Shown here: in pieces, positions 1 to 6,008 of the stretch
Layout: the number at the start of each line of letters is the position of its first letter
Position numbering within the stretch: position 1 is the first letter of the stretch
NCBI GenBank assembly: GCA_024280975.1
Contig: JAMXLQ010000123.1
Coordinates: forward strand, 1-6,690
DNA length: 6,690 nt
DNA from: Methanosarcina sp.
GTDB taxonomy: Archaea > Halobacteriota > Methanosarcinia > Methanosarcinales > Methanosarcinaceae
Direction of reading: 5' to 3'
Made by a program: the position numbers and the translations under genes
The notes under the pieces: generated by a model
What the model was told of the DNA's origin: nothing
What the model saw: the letters and a program-made list of their open reading frames with translations, nothing else
The model's database searches: none

Positions 1-37
1 CACTCTTTTCTGTCCCGATAATTGCAACGTTTGTCAT
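1..37 (-). CDS. 5' end of a probable P-loop GTPase (translation-factor-like), truncated by window edge
   Basis: Reading leftwards from an ATG at 37-35, twelve codons give MTNVAIIGTEKS and the next codon starts with G. The segment hydrophobic-strand then G-T-E-K-S fits the beginning of a Walker A loop (GxxxxGK[ST]), with the decisive Gly-Lys lying off the edge. A purine-rich AAGGG at 49-45 sits seven bases before the ATG and serves as a ribosome binding site, which supports the start. From memory, this opening resembles an archaeal EF-Tu/SelB-like GTPase-domain protein of methanogens, but twelve residues cannot prove it. The gene would be co-oriented with the downstream-in-window RNA ligase. 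Start choice is fairly secure; product is tentative. Confidence 0.55.
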   Translation of the reverse strand, partial: MTNVAIIGTEKS

Positions 38-100
38 ACTGGATCCCTTCTAATTACCTTTAATTCCTTTTGATTACTACATCTAAATATTGTTTAAATT

Positions 101-124
101 CAGAGTACTCTGGATAAAATATAT
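101..124 (-). promoter_or_regulatory. Candidate promoter with overlapping palindromic operator for the left-edge gene
   Basis: On the minus strand a TATA-like ATATATTTT lies at 124-116, which would place transcription start near 95 and leave a leader of about 58 bases before the ATG at 37. Directly downstream of the TATA element, at 101-112, is the perfect 12-base palindrome CAGAGTACTCTG. A dimeric repressor bound there would block the preinitiation complex, so an operator role is plausible. The TATA assignment is by eye in AT-rich DNA; the palindrome is certain as sequence. Confidence 0.4.
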
Positions 125-166
125 CTAGCCTCATAATTCTTTCTGGATTCTGGATATTCTCTGGAT
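109..166. repeat. TCTGGAT heptamer repeats (4 copies)
   Basis: TCTGGAT occurs at 109-115, 142-148, 149-155 and 160-166, the middle two directly adjacent (ATCCAGA on the minus strand). The first copy overlaps the right arm of the palindrome at 101-112. The cluster is upstream of and overlapping the candidate promoter of the left-edge gene and could be a multi-site regulator target. No known binding protein is claimed. Confidence 0.5.
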
Positions 167-263
167 TCTAAAAGCGATAAATGTTATTAATAACTCTAAA
201 ATCTTCATTTGACATAACTGCACCTGGTATAATTATACTGTAATATATTTCTTTTCGAAACAT

Positions 264-293
264 TTTGAAAAAGGTTCTTAAAGATTTAAACCT
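264..293 (-). terminator. Probable terminator of the RNA ligase gene
   Basis: About 36 bases after the ligase stop codon, the minus strand carries an imperfect hairpin: AGGTT (293-289) pairs with AACCT (276-272), with further TAAA/TTTA pairing inside. Five Ts follow immediately (272-268), overlapping the arm end. Archaeal RNA polymerase terminates at T-tracts, so this is a reasonable 3' end, although the hairpin has an asymmetric bulge. Confidence 0.45.
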
Positions 294-328
294 TAAAATC
301 TAATCTCTCAGGATCTTTCCGAGATAAA

Positions 329-1501
329 TTACCATGTTTCTCCTTGCCATATTGCTTGAGTTTTATCATTAGTACTTTTATTTGTTTTTCTTATAATTAT
401 CAGATACTCCTCTCCTACTGACTGAGGCTCTTCAAAAATTGCATCAATGCCGAGTCTTTTAAGATAATCTTCGAAATCGGCTGCAGTTTTTAAATCTTTT
501 ACCCGGATTCTTGCTTCCTCATATAGTCTCTGACCATTTTTTACACTTTTTATAGATTCCCTGAGAGGGTCCAGTATGCTTTCTCCTAACTGCATACAGC
601 GTTTTTCAAAATCGGTTTCGTCTTCGTTCCATTCAACTGTCTGAAAGCCTTCTCTGACAATTCGAGAAAGCATATAATCTCTGCCGGTTTCATTGTAAAA
701 CTTAAAGGCATGCCTGAGATCTGAGCAATTACTTTGGGAAGAGGTGTATTTTAATGGGGAAAGAACCATTTCCGGATCTTTTATTACGACGCCTTCATGC
801 ATTTTTTCTCCAAGTTTCCGGATAATTTTTCCGATTTCTTCAGCAGCAGTTTCCAGGAGAATTTCATTGAAAAACCTAACCTGAAGAAAACCATACTTTT
901 CCAGGATTTCCTGCTTTCTGTTTATTGGAAGAGGCTTGCCGCTGTTTTTTTCTCGAATATCGAAGATGTAAAACTCAACGGATTCGACACCATAGATCTC
1001 TTTTGGAACATACGGGTTGTCAGGCCCTATCATTTCTCCATAAAGTACAAGTTCAGGGAAATCGTCAAAAAATTTCAGGTTCAATTTTTCTTTTGCCTTT
1101 TGAGTCGTATAAGGGCAGATATACCCGCTTCGGGTAATTGCAAGTATTTCGTCTTTTGCAATTGCTATGCGGACATTGTATCCATTCATTTTTTCTTCTA
1201 CGGCTACTTTTTCAAGGCCGCTAAAGTGCTTTTTAATCGTGGGATCCAGTACCATGGCTCTCCGGATTTTCGGAAAACCCATAATAATTTCGAAAGAACC
1301 GTCTTTCTCATAAAGTACAGTTCCTCTTTCGATTTGGGAGATCTCCTTGTCGAACCGGAGCAAATACTCATATTTTCCCCAGTTTCGGGCAAAATAATTC
1401 TTCTCAAAAAGGTGCTGAACCCTTTCCTTATTAAACCCCAGGAAATTAGCAAGCCGAGCCATAAATTCAGGATCTGTTTCCTCACTACCCTCTCTACTCA
1501 T
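329..1501 (-). CDS. ATP-dependent archaeal RNA ligase, Rnl3 (Pab1020/MthRnl) family
   Basis: This is a 390-residue cytosolic nucleotidyltransferase expected to join RNA 5'-phosphate and 3'-OH ends, or circularise RNA, through ligase-AMP and AppRNA intermediates. The covalent nucleotidyltransferase motifs appear in order: motif I EEKMNGYNVR with catalytic Lys104, motif Ia TRSG (123-126), motif III LYGEMIG with Glu156, motif IIIa FYIFDI (177-182), motif IV HEGVVIKDP with Glu236, and a motif V lysine in LKY (Lys251). The roughly 100-residue N-terminal region and the helical C-terminal part after about 260 match the size and layout of this family, which dimerises through its C-terminal domain. 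The motif I form K-x-N-G-Y-N-V-R distinguishes it from DNA ligases (KxDG). No Shine-Dalgarno precedes the ATG at 1501, but a TATA-like element 30 bases upstream suggests a nearly leaderless mRNA. All key residues are intact. Family assignment is strong; the physiological substrate is unknown. Confidence 0.93.
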   Translation of the reverse strand: MSREGSEETDPEFMARLANFLGFNKERVQHLFEKNYFARNWGKYEYLLRFDKEISQIERGTVLYEKDGSFEIIMGFPKIRRAMVLDPTIKKHFSGLEKVAVEEKMNGYNVRIAIAKDEILAITRSGYICPYTTQKAKEKLNLKFFDDFPELVLYGEMIGPDNPYVPKEIYGVESVEFYIFDIREKNSGKPLPINRKQEILEKYGFLQVRFFNEILLETAAEEIGKIIRKLGEKMHEGVVIKDPEMVLSPLKYTSSQSNCSDLRHAFKFYNETGRDYMLSRIVREGFQTVEWNEDETDFEKRCMQLGESILDPLRESIKSVKNGQRLYEEARIRVKDLKTAADFEDYLKRLGIDAIFEEPQSVGEEYLIIIRKTNKSTNDKTQAIWQGETW

Positions 1502-1526
1502 ACTTATTTATCTGTTTTCAGACCTG

Positions 1527-1537
1527 AAATAAATTAT
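1527..1537 (-). promoter_or_regulatory. Candidate TATA box of the RNA ligase gene (near-leaderless transcript)
   Basis: The minus strand reads ATAATTTATTT here. With start expected about 25 bases downstream of the element's centre (near 1505), the ATG at 1501 would be only a few bases into the transcript. The absence of a ribosome binding site before that ATG is consistent with leaderless initiation. The prediction is by eye. Confidence 0.4.
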
Positions 1538-1629
1538 CATTCTCAGGCAGGTTTCCGAAATATCAGGCATATCTTCACAATAATCTGTCTTTCAGGAAAT
1601 AACTGAAGAATGGCTCTGTACACTAAAAA

Positions 1630-1640
1630 TCTTTTTAAGT
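1630..1640 (+). promoter_or_regulatory. Weak candidate TATA element of the AIM24-family gene
   Basis: CTTTTTAAGTA lies about 60 bases before the chosen ATG at 1694, predicting a leader of about 30-35 bases that would contain the GGAG ribosome binding site at 1682-1685. It also argues against an upstream ATG at 1610, which would lie before the transcript. It is a weak match to the archaeal TATA consensus. Confidence 0.3.
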
Positions 1641-1693
1641 ATTTTGTTTCTAATCATTGTTATCTAAGCCTGCAAAAGGTTGGAGATTGTAAA

Positions 1694-2485
1694 ATGGCAG
1701 ATGAAATTGACTACAATATTATCGGCGACGATATGCAGATTGTTGAAATTGAACTTGATCCGGATGAAGCCGTTCAAGCAGAGGCTGGGGCTATGGCATA
1801 CATGGGGCCTGGGATTGAGATGCAGACCAGTTTGGGTAATGAAGGTTGTGGATTTTTTGGAGGCCTCAAAAAAGGACTTAAGAGAGCCCTGACAGGAGAA
1901 AGCTTCTTCATTACAAACTTTATTCACAAAGGTTCCGGCAAAGGTCATGTAGCTTTTGCGGCTCCCTATCCTGGCAAGATTATTCCGATTGATCTCACTA
2001 AGTTCGGAGGCAGTATCCTCTGCCAGAAAGACTCATTTCTTTGTGCTGCTCGCGGAGTAGAAGTGGAAGTAGCTTTCACCCGCAAGCTCGGAGCAGGATT
2101 CTTCGGTGGCGAAGGTTTTATCCTGCAGAGACTGGAGGGTGACGGCCTTGCTTTTCTTCATATCGGAGGCACAGTCATAAGAAAGGATCTGAAAGCTGGC
2201 GAGACTTATCGTATTGATACAGGCTGTGTAGCAGCTTTCACTGAAACCGTAACATATGATATAACTTGGTCAAGGAACTTTAAAAATGCCCTCTTCGGTG
2301 GCGAGGGAGTAGTCCTTGCAACCCTTACAGGTCCTGGCACTGTGTATTTACAAAGTCTGCCTTTCTCCCGCCTTGCTGACAGAATCTTTGCAGCCTCTGC
2401 CTTCGGTCATAACCGGGAAGAACAAAACGGCATTGCTGGGACTGGTATCCTGGGAGGTATCATTGGTGGAGACAAATCATTCTAA
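1694..2485 (+). CDS. AIM24 / TIGR00266 family protein
   Basis: This is a 263-residue soluble protein of the AIM24 superfamily (related to yeast mitochondrial Aim24, TRAP-like beta fold); molecular function in prokaryotes is unknown. Three related internal units are visible: VQAEAGAMAYM (27-37) followed by GFFGGLKKGLKRALTGESFF (53-72); LCQKDSFLCAA (109-119) followed by GFFGGEGFILQRLEGDG (135-151); and YRIDTGCVAAF (172-182) followed by ALFGGEGVVLATLTGPG (199-215). The tail is glycine-rich (GILGGIIGG, 251-259). There is no signal peptide and no clear membrane helix. I chose ATG 1694 because GGAG at 1682-1685 sits eight bases upstream and the family domain starts right after it; an in-frame ATG at 1610 would add 28 unrelated residues without a good binding site. 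The gene is monocistronic, diverging from the RNA ligase and converging on a CBS gene. Confidence 0.92.
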   Translation: MADEIDYNIIGDDMQIVEIELDPDEAVQAEAGAMAYMGPGIEMQTSLGNEGCGFFGGLKKGLKRALTGESFFITNFIHKGSGKGHVAFAAPYPGKIIPIDLTKFGGSILCQKDSFLCAARGVEVEVAFTRKLGAGFFGGEGFILQRLEGDGLAFLHIGGTVIRKDLKAGETYRIDTGCVAAFTETVTYDITWSRNFKNALFGGEGVVLATLTGPGTVYLQSLPFSRLADRIFAASAFGHNREEQNGIAGTGILGGIIGGDKSF

Positions 2486-2626
2486 AAGGTAGCTATTCTA
2501 AAAAAACTACTTTAAGAATCTTTGTAAAGCAAAAACCACTCTAAAAACTTTCTAAAATAAAAAACTACTCTAAAAACTGGAATTCATTGTAAAACAGAAC
2601 TCATCTAAATGGAAATTCTTCTAAAA
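2481..2626. repeat. Degenerate TCTAAAA repeat run after the AIM24 gene
   Basis: TCTAAAA starts at 2481, 2497, 2540, 2551, 2569 and 2620, with a TCTAAAT variant at 2604. A longer 12-base unit ACTCTAAAAACT is repeated exactly at 2538-2549 and 2567-2578. Spacing is irregular. The run fills the 3' untranslated region between the AIM24 stop codon and the terminator hairpin, and the first copy contains the stop codon. It could be a decayed tandem repeat; no function is evident. Confidence 0.5.
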
Positions 2627-2664
2627 GCAAGAAATAAATCGAAAAGAAATTTAGAAATTCAAAA

Positions 2665-2712
2665 AGGCCTGTTTTAAAAAAGCAGGCCTCCTTTTCATTA
2701 TCTTTTTTAAGA
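2665..2712. terminator. Bidirectional terminator between convergent AIM24 and CBS genes
   Basis: AGGCCTG at 2665-2671 pairs perfectly with CAGGCCT at 2683-2689. Pairing continues inward by a U-G wobble and three U-A pairs to a three-base AAA loop, giving an 11-pair stem. On the plus strand CCTTTT and then a six-T run (2703-2708) follow, ending the AIM24 transcript. On the minus strand TTTTT (2665-2661) follows, ending the CBS transcript about 50-75 bases after its stop codon. Confidence 0.8.
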
Positions 2713-2719
2713 TTTTAAT

Positions 2720-2742
2720 TAAGCTATTCTGGCTTTAGCTTA
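2720..2742 (-). other. Inverted repeat overlapping the stop codon of the first CBS gene
   Basis: TAAGCTA (2720-2726) and TAGCTTA (2736-2742) are perfect 7-base complements around a 9-base loop. The TAA stop codon at 2742-2740 lies inside the right arm, so the mRNA can form a small hairpin exactly at the end of translation, ahead of the terminator hairpin. It may protect the 3' end or be incidental. Confidence 0.4.
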
Positions 2743-3516
2743 TTCCTGAATTGTATTTATTATATTTCTGCGAGCCAGGAAACCAGCAAGTTCATCATCC
2801 AAGTTAAGGACCGGAACTCCTCCAACATCATGTTCTAGCATTGTCTGAACAGCTTTTGCAAGAGGGGTATTGGTATAAACACTGACCACGCTGCGGGTCA
2901 TGATATCTCCTACCAACAGATTCTTGATCCTTGAATCCTGCTGATTATCAGCTACCAGATCTCTGAAAGAGCGCATGGCAAAAGCAATGTCGTCTTCGGC
3001 AATAATGCCTACAAGTTTTCCATTTTCAATTACTGGCAGCCTTCCTACGTTTTTGTCAAGCATAAGCCGTCTGGCGTGGCTAACCCTATCGGATGGGCTG
3101 ACAACTATAGGACTTTTTTCCATTACTTCTCCGGCAAAGCCTGTGAAGTGGTTTACTTTCATGAATTCCTGAGGTGTCACCCAGCCCAGGGCATTTCCAT
3201 TATCAGTGACAATAATTACGCCACCTTTCTTTTTCATCAGGGTAAGAACATCCCTGGTATCGGTATCAGGCAGAACCTTTACAAAGTTGTCGGATACGGC
3301 TGTTGCAACATGCAGAGAGGATGCAGGTTTGCTCAGTTTCTTGCGAGTCCCGAGCTGTTCTGTCAGACTTCTCATTGTAAGTACACCTAGTACCTGATCA
3401 CCGTGGACTACGAGCAGACGCTTTGTGTCCTTCTTTTCCATAAGGTCCAGGGCGTGAGATATGGTGTCTGACTTATCAATCCTGTATGGCTGTACCATTA
3501 TGTCTTTAACTTGCAT
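2740..3516 (-). CDS. Four-CBS-domain protein (first in the cluster)
   Basis: This 258-residue soluble protein consists of four CBS domains and nothing else: about 1-55, 66-122, 128-184 and 202-258, i.e. two Bateman modules. CBS pairs usually bind AMP, ATP, SAM or related ligands and regulate a partner. Of the four ribose-binding loops (pattern GhhTxxDh) only the third, GIIAEDDI, keeps the Asp (Asp176). The others read GVLTMRSL, GWVTPQEF and GFLARRNI, with Ser50, Glu117 and Asn251 at that position, so probably few of the sites bind nucleotide. I chose ATG 3516 because GAGGTG at 3528-3523 is well spaced before it and the protein then opens with the typical VKDIM of CBS1; an in-frame ATG at 3549 would add 11 residues covering that ribosome binding site. 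The gene follows the next CBS gene by 175 bases, so readthrough is possible, but a TATA-like element lies in the gap. Confidence 0.92.
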   Translation of the reverse strand: MQVKDIMVQPYRIDKSDTISHALDLMEKKDTKRLLVVHGDQVLGVLTMRSLTEQLGTRKKLSKPASSLHVATAVSDNFVKVLPDTDTRDVLTLMKKKGGVIIVTDNGNALGWVTPQEFMKVNHFTGFAGEVMEKSPIVVSPSDRVSHARRLMLDKNVGRLPVIENGKLVGIIAEDDIAFAMRSFRDLVADNQQDSRIKNLLVGDIMTRSVVSVYTNTPLAKAVQTMLEHDVGGVPVLNLDDELAGFLARRNIINTIQE

Positions 3517-3633
3517 GCAATTCACCTCATGCGTATCCAGAATTTTCAATTATATTTTTCGTAATTCTTTACGTGTTTTCTTCATCCGTTTTCCTGCGCT
3601 TTAATTTCGCATCCTTCTCTTACTTTTGGCTGT

Positions 3634-3644
3634 TTTATATATTG
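3634..3644 (-). promoter_or_regulatory. Candidate TATA box for the first CBS gene
   Basis: The minus strand reads CAATATATAAAACA across 3646-3633, a good archaeal TATA match, predicting a start near 3612 and a leader of about 95 bases. A second AT-rich candidate, ATATATAC at 3673-3666, lies closer to the preceding gene, and AAATATAATTG near 3558-3548 would start too close to the ribosome binding site. Which one is used is not decidable by eye. Confidence 0.4.
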
Positions 3645-3691
3645 CTGTCTACTGTTACTTTTCGCAGTATATATCTCCACAATGCTGTGTT

Positions 3692-4537
3692 TCAGAGGAT
3701 GGCTTTCACAATATCGGTTCTGCTTAATATGCCCACTATATCTTCTCCATCACTGACAGGCAATGCAGTTACTCCATCTTCAATCATTTTTCTGGCGGCT
3801 GCACTAACATCTTCATTTACGTCAATGGAGTTTATTGGAGAAACCATGATGTCTTCTGCGGTCAAAGGCAGCTCTTTTACATATCTGTAGGTCTTCTGGC
3901 CTCCAGGAGAGGATTTACGGGTCATCTTGATATTTTTCGTGGAAAGTTCACCTTGGAAATCAGTTAAGAGGTTTAAGGCGAGGCTTCTACTGGAAATAAT
4001 CCCCACAGGCTTTCCTGCATCGTCTTTAACAACCACTCTTTCGATATTATTTCTATTCATTTCGTCAATAACATGGTTGATGGTATGATGCCTGTGAACA
4101 GAAACAATATCCCCTGTCATTAACTTAGAGATTTTTGTTTTCATTTCCTCTCTATTTTCCGCAACATAGCGCACAAGATCTGTCCTGGTGACAATACCTA
4201 CAATATCGTTCTTTACCACCGGAACGTTATGCACTCCGTTCTCAAGCATTAAGGCAGCTGCCTGGGAAATAGAGGCTTCAGGATAGATGGTAATAACCGA
4301 TTCAGTCATCAATAACTTGATAGGGATCTGGTCTATTGGCCTCCTTCTCCATAGAGGTTCGGCCTGAGCCAGACGGTTAGTGATGTCTGATTTTGTAACG
4401 ATTCCCACTATCTTGCCCTCATTGAGGACAAGCAATGTACTGATTCTATGCCTTAACATCAGTTTTCTTGCACGTGATACGGGTTCGTCTGCGTTTAAGA
4501 CATACACAGGTGAACTCATGATGTCCGCAACATTCAT
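3692..4537 (-). CDS. Four-CBS-domain protein (second in the cluster)
   Basis: A 281-residue, all-CBS soluble protein with domains at about 1-56, 70-127, 134-190 and 225-281. Its ligand loops are GIVTKSDI (45-52, Asp51), GIVTRTDL (114-121, Asp120), GIISSRSL (179-186, Ser185 replacing Asp) and GILSRTDI (269-276, Asp275), so three of four sites look competent for an adenosine-type ligand. The linker between domains 3 and 4 (about 195-222) is long and basic, with several Lys/Arg, and is unlike the neighbours; it could contact a partner or nucleic acid, which is speculation. The start is secure: AAGGAGGT at 4550-4543, near the ideal anti-16S complement, stands five bases before the ATG at 4537. 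No effector domain is present, so a partner protein is expected elsewhere. Confidence 0.94.
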   Translation of the reverse strand: MNVADIMSSPVYVLNADEPVSRARKLMLRHRISTLLVLNEGKIVGIVTKSDITNRLAQAEPLWRRRPIDQIPIKLLMTESVITIYPEASISQAAALMLENGVHNVPVVKNDIVGIVTRTDLVRYVAENREEMKTKISKLMTGDIVSVHRHHTINHVIDEMNRNNIERVVVKDDAGKPVGIISSRSLALNLLTDFQGELSTKNIKMTRKSSPGGQKTYRYVKELPLTAEDIMVSPINSIDVNEDVSAAARKMIEDGVTALPVSDGEDIVGILSRTDIVKAIL

Positions 4538-4573
4538 GAAGTACCTCCTTCACTTCTACAATATATAAGTGTC

Positions 4574-4586
4574 AATAATTATAGTT
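4574..4586 (-). promoter_or_regulatory. Proximal candidate promoter of the second CBS gene
   Basis: The minus strand carries AACTATAATTATT here. A start about 25 bases downstream, near 4554, would give a leader of under 20 bases that still includes the AAGGAGGT site. An alternative TATA (TTTATAAT, 4625-4618) further upstream pairs with the AGCAAA/TTTGCT inverted repeat; both could be used. Confidence 0.35.
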
Positions 4587-4617
4587 TTTGAATAGGATAC
4601 GAACTTTACAATTTTTA

Positions 4618-4660
4618 ATTATAAACGCTAAAGTTTTAGAGAAGCAAACTTATTTTTGCT
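4618..4660 (-). promoter_or_regulatory. Distal promoter with AGCAAA-N6-TTTGCT inverted repeat, second CBS gene
   Basis: AGCAAA (4643-4648) and TTTGCT (4655-4660) form a perfect 6-base inverted repeat with a 6-base spacer. Its centre is 30 bases upstream of the centre of a TATA-like TTTATAAT (4625-4618, minus strand), preceded by CG. The same repeat with the same spacer length stands upstream of the third CBS gene. This position suits a dimeric activator binding just upstream of the TATA/BRE region. The repeat is seen directly; its role is inferred. Confidence 0.45.
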
Positions 4661-4669
4661 GAAGTGACG

Positions 4670-4686
4670 GCTAACTTAGCTAACTT
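4670..4686. repeat. GCTAACTT direct repeat
   Basis: GCTAACTT occurs at 4670-4677 and 4679-4686, a 9-base period. The first copy with its flank (GCTAA-C-TTAGC, 4670-4680) is also an inverted repeat. It sits just upstream of the AGCAAA/TTTGCT element and may be part of the same control region. Confidence 0.35.
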
Positions 4687-4798
4687 GAAAAGTCCTTATT
4701 TTAAAATGAGCTACACTTCTAGATCCTAATGACTTAGGTTACAGGCTTACTTCTCGATCTCTCCAGCTAGAGAATTTTCCTTTTCTTCAAAACTCCTG

Positions 4799-4882
4799 AA
4801 AACTTAAAATTTTGGAAACTTAAGCCCGAAGACTTTTCGGGCTCAGTTTGATTTTAATTTCCATTAAGTTTCGTTAAGTTTT
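4799..4882 (-). terminator. Structured 3' region and terminator hairpin of the third CBS gene
   Basis: The core hairpin pairs AGCCCGAA (4823-4830) with TTCGGGCT (4836-4843), an 8-pair stem with a 5-base loop, about 105 bases after the stop codon; on the minus strand it is followed by T-rich sequence ending TTTTAAGTTTTC. Two further pairs of arms are nested around it: GAAACTTAA (4815-4823) with TTAAGTTTC (4864-4872), and AAAACTTAA (4799-4807) with TTAAGTTTT (4874-4882), each a perfect 9-base complement. A separate small hairpin GTTTGA-N6-TCAAAC precedes it at 4889-4906. The terminator role of the core hairpin is likely; the extended fold is inferred. Confidence 0.6.
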
Positions 4883-4947
4883 GGGATAGTTTGAACCATC
4901 TCAAACCGAACTGACACAATTTTAGTCAATTGATTATTTTCTGGGGT

Positions 4948-5886
4948 TCATTCAAGAGATTTCAGGAAATCACTTTCCGTAATGATGCCGCGGAGCAACC
5001 CCTCCTCAAGAACAGGAAGCGAGCCTATCTTTCTCTCAAGCATTATTTCCATTGCTTTTCCCAGGTCTGTACCCGGGACAGTCCATATCAGCTCTTTTGA
5101 GATAATAGAGCCTACAGGCTGATCAAGAGCCTCATGAATATTTCCTGTTGTCAGTTTACTGAAAGCGTCTCCCCTTCCAAGGAAATGAACAATATCAGAG
5201 GCAGTGATAATTCCCGCAAAGATTCCATCTTTAACTACAGGAAGCCTTCGAAGCCTGTTATCTACCATTATTTTTGCTGCTTGTCCAATAGGTGTATCGG
5301 TTGACACCATTCTGACATTCTTGGTCATATATTCATCAACGGTTCGGTTTGTCACTAGCCCGCCCATCAGTTCAAGTGCATTCCTTTCGGTAAAGATTGC
5401 AACGACCTGCATGTCACTGTTCACAATTGGCAGGCCACCTGTTCTTCTTTCAAGCATTATTGAAACAGCATCTTTAAAGTCAGCTTGGTCATGAAGGTAG
5501 GGAATGTCAGTTTCCATAATTTGCCTTACTTCTTCGTTGATCGCAGCCAGAAGGTTACCTTTGAAGCGATTTTCAACGAGCAGATTCTTTTTACCGCCCC
5601 CCAGAAAATCAATAATATCTACGGAAGTAACAACCCCTTCCAGCCTCCGCGTTCCAGCATCTGTAATAGGAATGCGCCTGAACCTCCTTTCAGTCATAAT
5701 CCTGATTGCTTCCATAATTGTTGCAGTGGGAGGAAGAGTTACAACATTCCTTGTTGCCAGAGCCAGGATCTTTCCTTCATGCTCTGAAATGCGGGATTTG
5801 AAATCCAGAGGACCCATATCCATTGTGCCCGTACTGCTGATCATTCTTGGATCGTTCCGTTGCACTCCTCTGTTATCTTTGTTCAT
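4948..5886 (-). CDS. Four-CBS-domain protein (third in the cluster)
   Basis: From the chosen ATG (5886) the protein has 312 residues: a polar 40-residue N-terminal tail rich in Asn, Arg, Asp and Met, then CBS domains at about 41-96, 121-175, 182-236 and 256-312. Ligand loops are GVVTSVDI (84-91, Asp90), AIFTERNA (163-170, Asn169 in place of Asp), GIITASDI (225-232, Asp231) and GIITESDF (300-307, Asp306), so three sites look intact. RRFRRIP and NRLRRLP stretches in domains 1 and 3 are typical of archaeal CBS pairs. The start is the uncertain part: the same frame has ATG at 5904 and GTG at 5949 upstream and ATG at 5844, 5823 and 5817 downstream. I prefer 5886 because AGGG (5894-5891) lies four bases before it, but that site is weak. 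All CBS domains are unaffected by the choice. No catalytic domain is present. Confidence 0.88.
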   Translation of the reverse strand: MNKDNRGVQRNDPRMISSTGTMDMGPLDFKSRISEHEGKILALATRNVVTLPPTATIMEAIRIMTERRFRRIPITDAGTRRLEGVVTSVDIIDFLGGGKKNLLVENRFKGNLLAAINEEVRQIMETDIPYLHDQADFKDAVSIMLERRTGGLPIVNSDMQVVAIFTERNALELMGGLVTNRTVDEYMTKNVRMVSTDTPIGQAAKIMVDNRLRRLPVVKDGIFAGIITASDIVHFLGRGDAFSKLTTGNIHEALDQPVGSIISKELIWTVPGTDLGKAMEIMLERKIGSLPVLEEGLLRGIITESDFLKSLE

Positions 5887-6008
5887 CTTTCCCTGAACCT
5901 TCATTTTTTCGGCTGATGAAAATGTTGTATTTTTGTTCAATAGGATCACCGAATTCGAGTTGAAGTTAATTGCTTTTTTCGTATACCGTTTCTTCTTTTC
6001 CTGCTTTC

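Larger units (their letters stand above)
38..328. other. Intergenic region between left-edge gene and RNA ligase gene
   Basis: No credible gene is seen on either strand in this 291-base AT-rich spacer. It holds the leader, promoter and TCTGGAT repeats of the left-edge gene, two further perfect 12-base palindromes (GTTATTAATAAC at 183-194 and GTATAATTATAC at 227-238), and the terminator-like structure of the RNA ligase gene near 264-293. Confidence 0.7.
4538..4947. other. Intergenic region between second and third CBS genes
   Basis: This 410-base AT-rich spacer has no credible gene on either strand. The part near 4538-4690 holds the promoters and putative operator of the second CBS gene; the part near 4798-4947 is the structured 3' untranslated region and terminator of the third CBS gene. 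Between them (about 4690-4797) I see only short hairpins such as CCTAA-N4-TTAGG around 4725-4739 and nothing assignable. Confidence 0.7.

Noticed and set aside
797..1606. Long plus-strand open frame (269 codons) opposite the RNA ligase gene
   Set aside because: It lies almost entirely antisense to a gene with complete ligase motifs, its translation is Phe/Lys-rich without recognisable motifs, and it has no good ribosome binding site. It is a shadow frame.
1610..1693. Upstream in-frame ATG that would extend the AIM24 protein by 28 residues
   Set aside because: The extension has no family similarity that I can see and no good ribosome binding site, while GGAG is correctly placed before ATG 1694.
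2481..2626. TCTAAAA run considered as a CRISPR-like array
   Set aside because: Units are only 7-12 bases, spacing is irregular, and there are no unique spacers of constant length.
3517..3549. Upstream in-frame ATG that would extend the first CBS protein by 11 residues
   Set aside because: The extension would read through the strong GAGGTG ribosome binding site of ATG 3516, and CBS1 starts naturally at the latter.
4670..4797. Possible small RNA or tRNA gene in the spacer between second and third CBS genes
   Set aside because: No cloverleaf, T-loop GTTCRAN motif or other conserved RNA feature could be found; only short, unrelated hairpins are present.
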